IMG/VR virus record: IMGVR_UViG_3300022413_000025 | Coordinates: 1 to 35,691 of that record | Length of the DNA stretch: 35,691 nt | Direction: 5' to 3' (one strand) | Source: a virus | Shown: piece after piece, positions 11,769 to 20,950 of the stretch | How positions within the stretch are numbered: position 1 is the first letter of the stretch | Layout: each line of letters starts with the position of its first letter | Notes under the pieces: generated by a model | Database searches by the model: none | Told to the model about the DNA's origin: nothing | The model's input: the letters and a program-made list of their open reading frames with translations, nothing else | Made by a program: the position numbers and the translations under genes

Positions 11769-14700
11769 TTATTTCAACGTTTCTAGAATAACAATTTTTA
11801 AATTTTTCACAGAAAGACTCTTTGATCCACTTGTTGTCTTTCTTGCTTGTATTCCCCACGTAGAAGAACCAGTATAATTATCGATATCTATTAAGGTGAG
11901 TTGCTTCCCTTGGTCCGGTCCACTGCTGTTGTATTGCACATTGACAATTTCTTCTAACACAGCCCCATGCCCTACAAGCCTAAAGTTATAATCGCCCGTG
12001 TCTCCGGTATTAAAAAAGTTAAAATGCGCATGGACCGTTAACGATCCACCCGATCCCGTATAATTGACCGACAGTAGGTTAAGGTATGTCGTTGACACGG
12101 TAATTGTTTTCGTACTTAATACTGCTTCTGCTTTATTCGATACCGCGTTATTGGCAATCTTAATAGTGCCAACTTGTAAGCTACCAATCTTGGCCGAGGT
12201 AATCGCGGCTGTGCCTATGTGGGCACTGTTAATCAACCCGCTTTGAATTTGTGCGGTATTCGTCAGAAGGGTACCTGTTGATAAATGCGTGGAGGTAATC
12301 GAAGCTGAATTAATCTCACTTGCTCGAACGGCACCCGCTGCAATTTTGCCAAACGTCACGGCATTCGCTGCTATCTCTGACGCCGTGATCGCATTGGCCG
12401 CAATCTCTGAAGCTGTCACCGCGTTTGCTGCAATCTCTGACGCGGTCACAGAATTTGCCGCTAGCTCCGTTGCCGTAATTGACCCAGCCGCAATCTTTCC
12501 CGCAATGACCGCACCAGCTGCAATGGCTCCGGACGTCACCGCACTTGCGGCGATCTCTGTGGCTGTAATAGCATCAGCCGCAATTTTCCCAGCAATGACG
12601 GCACCCGCTGCAATCTTCACTGACGTGACGCTATTCGTGGCGAGTTCTGACGCAGCGATTGCCCCAGCCGCTATTTGGCCAGCCGTGATTGTGTTTGATG
12701 CAATCTCAGTTGCTGTAATGACCCCCGCCGCGATCTTTGCGGCTGTTACCGCGTCTGCTGCAAGCTCAGTTGTATCTACCACGCCCGCGGCAATTTTTCC
12801 CGCCACAATGGCCCCAGCTGCGATTTTCGTGGATGTCACGCTGTTCGTGGCGAGTTCGCTTGCTGCAATGGCCCCCGCTGCTATCTGGCCAGCCGTAATC
12901 GTATTTGCCGCGATCTCCGATGCTGTGATCGTCCCTGCTGCAATCTTCGCCGCGGTGACGGCGTCAGCTGCGAGTTCAGTGGTATCAATGGCACCCGCCG
13001 CAACCTTGCCCGCCACCACAGCTGACGCCGCAATAAGGCCTGACGTGATTGCATTGGCTTGTATTTTGGCGGTACTAATTGCCAGACTACTAATTTTCGT
13101 TTCCGTGACTGCATTCGTTGCTAACTCGCTGGCCTGCACCGCTGATGCTGCGATTTCGCTTGAACCTATTGCCCCTGCTGCCACCTTGGCCGCTGTAATC
13201 GCATCGTCCGCAATTTGTGACGTTCCAAACGTTCCTGTCACATCCGTTGAAGGAATTGTCTCAACCCACACTGACCCGGTATCACGGTATAATTTGTTAT
13301 CTGTTGTAAGGAAAACGACACGTCCCTGAGTCCCCGCTGCTGGCAAACTTCCCAAGACTTCAAGGGGTTTGACTCCTGAGCCAAATTTTCCAATAGTAAC
13401 CGCTAAATCCGCCAATTCACTCGACGTCACCGCACTCCCGGCAATCTTGGCCGATGTAACTGCATTATCAGCAATTTGCGAGCTACTTAACGTTCCGGTA
13501 ATGTCTGTCGATGGGATTGTTTCAACCCATACGGTTCCTGTGTCCCTGTATAGCTTATTGTCCGTCGTAAGAAATACTACGCGGCCCTGGGTTCCTGCTG
13601 CCGGTAAGCTGCCCAACACTTCAAGCGGCTTCACACCTGAACCAAATTTTCCAATCGTTACAGCCAAATCAGCCAGTTCAGTTGACGTCACGGCACTACC
13701 AGCAATTTTCGCTGACGTCACCGCATTTGCCAAAATCTTATCCGACGTCACGCCATCCGTAGCAATCTTCGCCGCATCTACCGCCAAGGCGGCCAGCTCT
13801 GTATTCCCAATCGCCCCCGCTGCGATTTTCAATTGAGTGATTGCATCATCCGTGATTTGAGATGTGACTAATTGCCCTGTTACATCGACCGCCGCCACCG
13901 CTGAAATCCAGGAGCCTCCGTCATACCGATATAGCTTATTATCAGTGGTGAGGTAGGCTGTGCGGCCCTCGAAGTTTCCCGTCCCAGGCAAGGAGCTGAC
14001 AATCTCAACAAGCGCCAATGAGTCTGCCAGCTCCGTGGATGCCACACCGGCAGTTGTTTCATTGACGGTGGCCGTCCAGGCGCTCGTAATTCCTGTCCGA
14101 CGAATCGCCCGCAAGCGATACCACCGCTGAACATTGGGGCCTAAGTCATCAACGTAGGACAAGGCAAAGGCTTTTGTCAGCGTGACAACATTGACCGTAA
14201 ACCCAGAATCATCAGCCCGCTGCAGCTCATATTGGATAACGTCAGTTTCAGCATTGGCGTTCCATGACAGCCCAATCGCTAAGGGGAAGGCTACCGCCGT
14301 CAAGCCTGTCGGAGTCGCAGGAATGCCTGGGTTTTCCGGTGTGGAATCCGTGGAGTAAGACGTGAATGCCGATGTATTGCCTGACGTATCGTAGGCTCTC
14401 ACCCGAACATCGTAAGACGTATTAGGGAGCAACGCACGAATAATTATTGTACTGGCGACAACCACCAAGATCGTCGTCTCGGTGTCCCCGGTTTCTCGAT
14501 ACTCCACATGATAACCCGCTAGATCGCCTTCGGCATTATCAGCCCAATCCGCAATGATATGCGTGGCCCACTGTCCATCATTCGTCACCACACCCCCAGG
14601 GGTTAACGTTAGGCCAGTTGGGGTCGCCGGTGGGGTTGTATCCGCCGCGCCCGCTGATGGCGTCACTGATGCCCCGGCGAACTGTGTTGTATGGAAATCG

Positions 14701-17600
14701 GAAAGGTTCCCGGCGAAGTCTCGTGCCCTGAGCCAGTAAAAATACTGCGTTCCATTCGTCAGGCCACCATCCACAAACGACTCACCCGCCGTCTCGGCAC
14801 TAAAGGATGCTAAGGACGAATCATTGGTGGTATGTCGCCAAATTTCCACGCAACAAAAATCAATAAGCGTGTTTCCAATTTCATCCAAGGGGTTTGTCCA
14901 CGTAAGGTTGGCTGATTTATCCCCAGCCGACGCCACCACACTGGTCGGAGCATCAGGGGCCAAAGTGTCACCCAATACCGTATGTTGGACAATACTTGTC
15001 CATGGGGAAACCAATGAGGCGTTCGCTTTGTTGAGGGTTCGCGCCCTTACTTCATAGACAAGCAAGACCTCAACATCTTGTATTTTTACTTCACCATTCG
15101 TCCCATCAACTAACGTCGAAGTAATCCATGGCTCTGCGCTGTCAGCGTCACTATTATATACACGATATTGTAACTGAAAGAAGACACTTGCTGGGGTAAA
15201 GTTACCCGTGATCGATAAAGGAACAACCATCTGGGCAGAGAATGATCCGTCATCCTGCATGAGCGCAACGGTCTCATCTGAACGGATCGTTCCTATCGTG
15301 GGAGTTGGGGGGAGCGCATTCGCAGGCAAGCTATTGATAGAGATTATTGGTGTATGTGTCGGAATCGTCCCAGTGTCAGCGGTATAGACGCCCGGAGCTT
15401 CAGGTGTGACAATCAGACGGGCATTAAGGTTGCCGTTTTCTCTTGTCGGCTTAACCGATTTGACGATCACCCTTTGAGAGATTTGGCCCCATTCACCAAA
15501 CAAAACAAGATCTCCGACGCTCGGCTGATCGGTCGAATTGGGAATGGCTGTCGTAAACGTCAACAAACTCACTGTGTCAACAGGATTATCAATCTGCTCT
15601 TCTATTTGGATGTTTCCTATGGTCTTTCTGATCTGCACCCCATAGCTTTTCGCTGTCTCCATTGTAACTAATGTATCCACAACAATAGAGATGACATCGG
15701 TGCCACTTGTATTGACTGTGACGACGCGGCCCCACCCTAGTCCGATTAAGATTACATCATGAGCTAAGACAGCTAAGTCCCCCATCGTGACGATTAAATG
15801 CTCGAAGTCTGTGGTGAATTCCCACTCCTCAAAACGCAAACGTCGAGCGGCAAAATCAAACCGGCCTAGCTTCCATGCCTGGTCTGAATCTGTAACGCCT
15901 AAAAATTGGGTGAAATCATATTTCGTCGCATTCCCCGCGTTGTATCCGTCATCAAATACCACGCGCTCATCCTCTTGGTAGTCTAACGCAGAATTACGAA
16001 ATCCCACACGTAACCCATGAGGGGTATCTGGATATGCCATGCGGCCTTCCATCCCCCAAGTCGTTCGTGGTGTAAAATGCTGCTTCACGGCTGCTTGCGT
16101 ATCATCAAAAACAATGACATATGTTCCATCAACGTTATCAAGTATCCCACGCCCAACGGCGGCCACTTGATTCGCAGAAATGAAAAGGTTCCCATCATTG
16201 TCATATATGTGGTTAAACTCAAAGCCCTTCGTCGTGCAGAAGTCAGCAAAAGTTTTAAACGAATCACCGTCAAGCCGCGACTGTGCCAACGGGCGAAGGT
16301 TCCCATTCCCCGTCAATATATCCGCGATTACCCAAGCTGGGTTATGTGTAGCCGCTGCCGCAACCCATGACGACCCGTTATAGCTTTCTAACTCTGATTC
16401 AACAAGACAATTGAGATTCCCAATCAATCCGTTCAGTTGGTCCGTGGCTTTAATCCGAAGGACAATCAACGCCACGTCAGGTTCAAGAACCGGCGTTTCG
16501 TCTCGTATCGTGCGTAAGGCCGTCCAAAAGGTCGCCCCAATATCCCGGCTTCCTTCATCTGCCGTGTTGCGGCGAATTCTGACATCATATTGGCCCTGCG
16601 CGACATCCCACGAATGATTTTTCCTAATAGCTGATGTGCTCTTACCGTTCGTGTTGAACGTGCTCAAACTTGTCCAGGTTGTCGGCTCTGTCGTAAGCTT
16701 GTACTCAATCTCAATCTCAACGCTACGACCCTTCCTGTCCCCATCTTTTTGGATATGCTGAATACCTGAAGGGAACGTCCAGTCAACGCTAATATGATCT
16801 GCGTTAATAGCTGTGGTGCGAGTCTGCCACCCTCCCGCCGCTGTTAACGCTAAACTGAACGCATCCTCAAACACATCACGGGTATAAAGCGTGATGGCGG
16901 GGTCGCCAGCCTTCCCCTCTAAGATCTCAGTCTCAACGTCAGCAAAGGACCCAATCGCCGTATCTCCAATTTTTATATCTGTGATGGACACCGGCCCTTT
17001 GGCCACCAAAAATAACGCCCTGAGATATTGCGAATCGCCGGAGATTTCAGTGTATTGGGTTGGGTATTTTCCTGGCATCTTTGGAAAGACGCGGACCTTA
17101 CCATACACCTTCGGAATAACCCCGAATGGATCAGTCTGATTCCCTGCCCCTGTAATGGAATGGACAAGCGGATCAGATTTTGTTCCACTAGGGCCAGAAG
17201 GTACCGACCCCTTCCCCAGTATCAATCGGTTAGAAAGCGGGGCAAGCGGCCCAAACCCAATTGCAGACCCAGACTGAACAGCAGCGTCGAAATCTTGGGT
17301 AACTGCAAACGTGGCAACGAATCCAGCGGCAAAAGCAGGGTTGGTGCTAGCGGCAATTATCTTTAACCACTGGCCGATACTCGCACCACCGCTTTGCGGC
17401 ACCGCATAGGCAATCACAGTATCCGCGCTTTTGCATGGCGTCGTGGCCCATTGAATGGGGTTGATAAACTCCCCATTGACACTAATCGTCAATGCATCAG
17501 GTTGGGGTGATGTCGCCTCAGCAACATCGGACAGGGTTTCGATCCCACCATTAATGATTTCCGTGTGTCGCTTAAATGGATGAGGCTTAAAAAAGATCAT
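11769..17600 (-). CDS. J-like tail tip/host specificity protein with FN3 domains and decapeptide repeats
   Basis: A 1943-residue central tail protein. Residues 1 to about 760 resemble lambda J: IPKVYGKVRVFPKMPG, SITDIKIGDTAIGSF, NPAWVIADILTGNG and the RRLRFEEWEF region. From about 765 to 1185 come four FN3-like units (APDAPTSVVASAGDKSANL, TPPATPTGLTLTPGG, IPATPTGLTAVAF). From about 1210 there are LTTDNKLYR modules, then about 35 decapeptide repeats of the form AITASEIAAN up to about residue 1805. The last 115 residues form a beta-rich tip likely to bind the receptor. ATG at 17600 overlaps the peptidase stop as ATGA; a GTG at 17639 lacks a ribosome binding site. Confidence 0.9.
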   Translation of the reverse strand: MIFFKPHPFKRHTEIINGGIETLSDVAEATSPQPDALTISVNGEFINPIQWATTPCKSADTVIAYAVPQSGGASIGQWLKIIAASTNPAFAAGFVATFAVTQDFDAAVQSGSAIGFGPLAPLSNRLILGKGSVPSGPSGTKSDPLVHSITGAGNQTDPFGVIPKVYGKVRVFPKMPGKYPTQYTEISGDSQYLRALFLVAKGPVSITDIKIGDTAIGSFADVETEILEGKAGDPAITLYTRDVFEDAFSLALTAAGGWQTRTTAINADHISVDWTFPSGIQHIQKDGDRKGRSVEIEIEYKLTTEPTTWTSLSTFNTNGKSTSAIRKNHSWDVAQGQYDVRIRRNTADEGSRDIGATFWTALRTIRDETPVLEPDVALIVLRIKATDQLNGLIGNLNCLVESELESYNGSSWVAAAATHNPAWVIADILTGNGNLRPLAQSRLDGDSFKTFADFCTTKGFEFNHIYDNDGNLFISANQVAAVGRGILDNVDGTYVIVFDDTQAAVKQHFTPRTTWGMEGRMAYPDTPHGLRVGFRNSALDYQEDERVVFDDGYNAGNATKYDFTQFLGVTDSDQAWKLGRFDFAARRLRFEEWEFTTDFEHLIVTMGDLAVLAHDVILIGLGWGRVVTVNTSGTDVISIVVDTLVTMETAKSYGVQIRKTIGNIQIEEQIDNPVDTVSLLTFTTAIPNSTDQPSVGDLVLFGEWGQISQRVIVKSVKPTRENGNLNARLIVTPEAPGVYTADTGTIPTHTPIISINSLPANALPPTPTIGTIRSDETVALMQDDGSFSAQMVVPLSITGNFTPASVFFQLQYRVYNSDADSAEPWITSTLVDGTNGEVKIQDVEVLLVYEVRARTLNKANASLVSPWTSIVQHTVLGDTLAPDAPTSVVASAGDKSANLTWTNPLDEIGNTLIDFCCVEIWRHTTNDSSLASFSAETAGESFVDGGLTNGTQYFYWLRARDFAGNLSDFHTTQFAGASVTPSAGAADTTPPATPTGLTLTPGGVVTNDGQWATHIIADWADNAEGDLAGYHVEYRETGDTETTILVVVASTIIIRALLPNTSYDVRVRAYDTSGNTSAFTSYSTDSTPENPGIPATPTGLTAVAFPLAIGLSWNANAETDVIQYELQRADDSGFTVNVVTLTKAFALSYVDDLGPNVQRWYRLRAIRRTGITSAWTATVNETTAGVASTELADSLALVEIVSSLPGTGNFEGRTAYLTTDNKLYRYDGGSWISAVAAVDVTGQLVTSQITDDAITQLKIAAGAIGNTELAALAVDAAKIATDGVTSDKILANAVTSAKIAGSAVTSTELADLAVTIGKFGSGVKPLEVLGSLPAAGTQGRVVFLTTDNKLYRDTGTVWVETIPSTDITGTLSSSQIADNAVTSAKIAGSAVTSSELADLAVTIGKFGSGVKPLEVLGSLPAAGTQGRVVFLTTDNKLYRDTGSVWVETIPSTDVTGTFGTSQIADDAITAAKVAAGAIGSSEIAASAVQASELATNAVTETKISSLAISTAKIQANAITSGLIAASAVVAGKVAAGAIDTTELAADAVTAAKIAAGTITASEIAANTITAGQIAAGAIAASELATNSVTSTKIAAGAIVAGKIAAGVVDTTELAADAVTAAKIAAGVITATEIASNTITAGQIAAGAIAASELATNSVTSVKIAAGAVIAGKIAADAITATEIAASAVTSGAIAAGAVIAGKIAAGSITATELAANSVTASEIAANAVTASEIAANAITASEIAANAVTFGKIAAGAVRASEINSASITSTHLSTGTLLTNTAQIQSGLINSAHIGTAAITSAKIGSLQVGTIKIANNAVSNKAEAVLSTKTITVSTTYLNLLSVNYTGSGGSLTVHAHFNFFNTGDTGDYNFRLVGHGAVLEEIVNVQYNSSGPDQGKQLTLIDIDNYTGSSTWGIQARKTTSGSKSLSVKNLKIVILETLK
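12180..13250 (-). repeat. decapeptide (30-bp) repeat array in the fibre
   Basis: The coding sequence is built from units such as TITAGQIAAG, AIAASELATN and SVTSTKIAAG, each ten residues. Seven units also form a 70-residue higher-order repeat (two TITAGQIAAG copies are 70 residues apart). The pattern suggests a regular beta-structured or triple-stranded shaft. Long open frames on the other strand here are by-products of the repeats. Confidence 0.8.
13261..13652 (-). repeat. two near-identical protein repeats with divergent DNA
   Basis: Bases 13261-13391 and 13522-13652 encode nearly the same 43 residues (GRVVFLTTDNKLYRDTG, with one T/S change), a period of 87 residues. By eye about 32 of 131 bases differ, almost all at third codon positions. 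A third, more diverged LTTDNKLYR module lies near 13920-13980. Confidence 0.75.
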
Positions 17601-18049
17601 AGTTGGTGCCGGTAAATCCCTTCTATTCGCAATGCCCACCGCCGAGAGTGGTACTTCTCAATGCAACTCGTCGCACCCTTCTCGACATGAAGAAATGATT
17701 TATTTTCGCAAACCACTCCAATATGGTTTGGATGCCCCGCGATATTCAAAAGAATGAGGTCAAAAGGTTGCGCCGCTAAAGTCTCAACGGAACGCCACTT
17801 CGCTAGGGTATGACGCTTCTCACGGATCATTCGTTCTCCATCACCGCCGATCTCTGTGTCAGAGTATTCCGTGAATGTCGGCAATGAAACCCCAAGCCCT
17901 GCCTGTATGACTTCACGCACTAACCCCCAACAGTCATAGGCTACTGGCCCACGCCCTCGCATAGTATAAGGAAGGCCAACCCACGCAGACCAATCAAAAT
18001 CCGCCAGGGAAGTTAGAAGGCAAGATGCGCCCGCCTGGGAATCCTTCAC
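17597..18049 (-). CDS. NlpC/P60 peptidase, lambda K-like tail protein
   Basis: A 150-residue cysteine peptidase. AYDCWGLVREVIQAGLG holds the nucleophile Cys40, HPNHIGVVCE the His109, and LHVEKG the third polar residue, the NlpC/P60 pattern. In lambda-like phages the K protein carries such a domain and acts in tail tip assembly and peptidoglycan passage. GTG at 18049 has GGAGGA 8 bases upstream, and a TTG sits one codon earlier. The stop overlaps the fibre ATG. The N-terminal Mov34/JAB domain of lambda K is absent. Confidence 0.85.
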   Translation of the reverse strand: MKDSQAGASCLLTSLADFDWSAWVGLPYTMRGRGPVAYDCWGLVREVIQAGLGVSLPTFTEYSDTEIGGDGERMIREKRHTLAKWRSVETLAAQPFDLILLNIAGHPNHIGVVCENKSFLHVEKGATSCIEKYHSRRWALRIEGIYRHQL

Positions 18050-18470
18050 CAAGTAAGTCCTCCAAAGATACCTCGCCAGTCACCGTCGTTCCGGCGTAGG
18101 AAAGGCTCCTCAATTTATAGTCTGCGCCTGTCGTCATTTCAATGGTATTGGGTGCCGCTGCACGAATAACGTCAATTTGTATATCTGGAGCCGTCGCAAC
18201 AGCCCTCAATTCTGCCAATACAGTTTGATCAACGACATCAATAATGATCTGCCATCGTGGAAGTTGATTGGGCGTTTGGTCCGGGAATGATAGATCAAAA
18301 AACGCCGCGTTGTAAGTATCCCCGTTGCTCGTGATATTCGTCCGCCGCCGAGCAAAACGCTGAGTCGCAGAAAAAGACGCGTGGCTTACTGTCAGTAAGA
18401 TAATCCATTCCTCGCTTGTTTCATTCGCAAGGACTGACGCCTCACCTGTTGACGACAACGCTCTAGACAT
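17994..18470 (-). CDS. lambda L-like minor tail protein (DUF1833-type)
   Basis: A 158-residue protein with the layout of the DUF1833 tail family: LLTVSHASFSATQRF, NITSNGDTYNAAFFDLSFPD and PRWQIIIDVVDQTVLAELR. It occupies the place of lambda L, between an M-like protein and the NlpC peptidase, and should help build the tail tip hub. The ATG overlaps the upstream stop (TAATG) and the gene overlaps the peptidase gene by 56 bases. Confidence 0.78.
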   Translation of the reverse strand: MSRALSSTGEASVLANETSEEWIILLTVSHASFSATQRFARRRTNITSNGDTYNAAFFDLSFPDQTPNQLPRWQIIIDVVDQTVLAELRAVATAPDIQIDVIRAAAPNTIEMTTGADYKLRSLSYAGTTVTGEVSLEDLLGEGFPGGRILPSNFPGGF

Positions 18471-18817
18471 TACGGCATAACCTCAAGGACAAATGTCGCC
18501 CGATACAATGGGCCGGTGATGTGCGCGAATTGTGGCGCGTTGACAAACCTAAATGTTTTGCTGGCTGCTGTTCGTGGATGGTTTTCGGTAAACGTGGCAG
18601 AGCCATTCGCTAACGTTGTTGCGTAAAAGGTTACTAAGTCATCGATATTGCCAGAATCATACACTTGGGAAAAGCTCAACTGGTCGTTTGGCGCATCAGG
18701 ACGGGGCCGCGACTTCCCTGGACCTGAATCAGTCTCACTATGATAGCTCGCATCACCAAGAGACTCTTGGTATCCGTCCGTCAATGTTAACGCTGGAATT
18801 GTTGCTGGCCATGCCAT
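18470..18817 (-). CDS. lambda M-like minor tail protein
   Basis: A 115-residue protein starting MAWPATIPALTLTDGYQESL and containing SGPGKSRPRPDAPNDQLSF, a pattern of small siphovirus tail tip proteins. It follows the tape measure gene, as lambda M does. GGGAGGG lies 9 bases before the ATG. The conserved position supports the role more than the sequence does. Confidence 0.7.
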   Translation of the reverse strand: MAWPATIPALTLTDGYQESLGDASYHSETDSGPGKSRPRPDAPNDQLSFSQVYDSGNIDDLVTFYATTLANGSATFTENHPRTAASKTFRFVNAPQFAHITGPLYRATFVLEVMP

Positions 18818-20947
18818 CTATCCAACCCTCCCTGTTCGTCCTAGCCCAAAAGTCCCGGCCATCGTTTGGCCAATGCGCCCACGCCTTATTGAGTTATCCA
18901 CGATATCCTCTATCAAAATATCGATAGTTTTTCCACCGCCTGGTTGGTTGCGCGTTTCAGCCCCAGCCCTGACAGATGATGAAGTATTATTGACTACCAC
19001 GCTGATACCTCCGCGGGCTTGCTGGCTTGGGGTCTCTACCGTCACGCGCTCACCTTGTGAGACGCCTAGGGACACAAGGTTTCGGTCAACCCCACCGCGA
19101 CCATTCACGCGAAAAGACCCACCCTTAGCAAATAATCCAGCGAATCTCCCGCCAGACCCACCGGCACCACCACCCCCAAGAGACCCAAGAGACGTTTGTG
19201 CAATCCCTGGAGCCGCTGGAGCACCGCCACCAAGCGCCACAAGTGTTGCTTGAGCTGCCACCGCTGCGAGGATCTGCACGACAATCCCTTTAATGATATC
19301 AATCGTAGACTCTAGCGAGTCTTTCCAACTCAACGTCCCGCTCTCAAGATCATTAAACAACCCTTGGAACTGTGTCCGAAAGAGTCCTTGCACACCTGAT
19401 GCGAAGTTTTGTGCCACAATTTGTCCGACGCCAAAAGCAATCGTTGAATCCTGCGTGAATCGGGAAAAGGCGTTCTGCCAGCCGTCAGCAAATGTCTCAG
19501 GCGCTTTGTTAAGTTCTGCGATTTCCTCACCTGTGGCCCTTACCGCCGAAGCCCCCTGGCTATCAAAGTCTGCGTTAATTCTGTTTGCATCATTAAGGGT
19601 ACCGCTGATTTCAAACCCGCCACCCTGAAATGATGCAGGCGTGTCCACCCCGAACTTCCCTTTTTCTTTCGCTTCAAGTAACGCGATCTCACGTCGGATA
19701 GCCAACAACCCTTGGTTTGCATTAAGTTCCCTTCTTAAAAACTCAATCTTCGCGTCGCTTGCCAGTTTGTCAAACCCCGCTTGCTCACGCTCAATCTTTA
19801 TTGTTGCTTCCACAACTCTCGCAAGCTCTTTCAGTTTCTCAAGTTTTGTGGCAAGTGAAGTCGCTTCCACCGTAATCGGATCAAGGGTTGTTGTCTCTGC
19901 ATCGTTCCTTCTGGATGTTTCTATTTCTTGCAACTCTTTTAATTCACTATTGACATTTTTGAGCTGCAACTGAAGCCGCTCTAACCCACCCGCTCCGCTC
20001 TCCAGTGATAACGAAAACATATCAAGCGCAGAATTTCCACCAAGCCCAAAGGAATTGATACCCCCTGACGCCTCCCGATCAGCTTGTATTTTCGTGATAA
20101 GGAGCAACAATTGCTCACGACGTTCAAGTAACGTGTTGATTCGCTCGGCATCCGTTAAGTCTCCGCTTAAGAGTGCCCGCATGGCTTGCTGAAACCCAGG
20201 AGCATCCTTCGCCACAAACTTTGAGATAATGTCCGCCATTTTTGTCAAAGCAGGAAGGAACGTAGCCCCAAGGTTTGTCGAAAGCGCCGAAATTGTCCGA
20301 TCAAAATCCACCATCGCATCGTTAAAGGCTTCGGCGTTCTGGATCGTTTCCCCCGAAAGTTTCCCGTTAAGTTTATCAAGAGCTTCAGCTTGCTCATCAA
20401 ACGCCTTCGACCCCTTCCCGACAACCAGATTCATCCGGCGTCCAGATTCAGAGAATAACTCTTGACTAATATTGACCTGCGCCGTCCTATCGCCCAACGT
20501 CGCCATCCGGTCTGAGACTAAGCGCAACGCCTGCTCTGTATTGAGGCCCTGAATGTCCTCTAAGGCAATTCCTAATTCCTCCAATGCCCTCGCCGCTGGA
20601 CCTCCACCATCACGTTTGAACGCCCCCAGCCGCCGCGTAAACGCTGTTAAAGACTTGTCAAGCTCTGCCTGGCTTAACCCCGCCTTCTCGGCTACAAAAC
20701 GATACTCTTGCAACGCGTCGGTACTAAATCCTAACTGTGCCGACATCTTACCGAGTTCATCCGCAAAATCAGCAGTCCGCTTCACGCTACGCGCAATAGC
20801 CCCAGTCACAAACACGCCGGCCACAAGCGAACCGATGGCCCTTACGCTATTGCCGAATTGTGTAAGTTGGCCCCGCGTCTTGCGGAGTTCTCCCACGAAT
20901 TGTGTGGATTGAAGTTTGAGGATCGCTGAAATTTCCGGACGTGGCAT
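18818..20947 (-). CDS. tail tape measure protein
   Basis: A 709-residue, mainly helical protein that sets tail length and is ejected with the DNA. The N-terminal part has FVGELRKTRGQLTQFGNSV and ADELGKMSAQLGFSTDALQE, common in tape measure proteins. A coiled-coil middle (LKELQEIETSRRNDAET) follows, then hydrophobic segments near residues 575-605 (ATLVALGGGAPAAPG region) and a glycine-rich C-terminal part. At about 1.5 angstroms per residue the predicted tail is near 105 nm. It lies directly after the frameshifted chaperone genes, which is the canonical order. Confidence 0.9.
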   Translation of the reverse strand: MPRPEISAILKLQSTQFVGELRKTRGQLTQFGNSVRAIGSLVAGVFVTGAIARSVKRTADFADELGKMSAQLGFSTDALQEYRFVAEKAGLSQAELDKSLTAFTRRLGAFKRDGGGPAARALEELGIALEDIQGLNTEQALRLVSDRMATLGDRTAQVNISQELFSESGRRMNLVVGKGSKAFDEQAEALDKLNGKLSGETIQNAEAFNDAMVDFDRTISALSTNLGATFLPALTKMADIISKFVAKDAPGFQQAMRALLSGDLTDAERINTLLERREQLLLLITKIQADREASGGINSFGLGGNSALDMFSLSLESGAGGLERLQLQLKNVNSELKELQEIETSRRNDAETTTLDPITVEATSLATKLEKLKELARVVEATIKIEREQAGFDKLASDAKIEFLRRELNANQGLLAIRREIALLEAKEKGKFGVDTPASFQGGGFEISGTLNDANRINADFDSQGASAVRATGEEIAELNKAPETFADGWQNAFSRFTQDSTIAFGVGQIVAQNFASGVQGLFRTQFQGLFNDLESGTLSWKDSLESTIDIIKGIVVQILAAVAAQATLVALGGGAPAAPGIAQTSLGSLGGGGAGGSGGRFAGLFAKGGSFRVNGRGGVDRNLVSLGVSQGERVTVETPSQQARGGISVVVNNTSSSVRAGAETRNQPGGGKTIDILIEDIVDNSIRRGRIGQTMAGTFGLGRTGRVG

Positions 20948-20950
20948 AGG

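Noticed and set aside
12289-13329. A 346-codon open frame on the plus strand
   Set aside because: It lies opposite the decapeptide repeats of the fibre gene; the alanine-rich repeated product is a mirror of a codon-periodic GC-rich repeat, with no ribosome binding site or independent domain.
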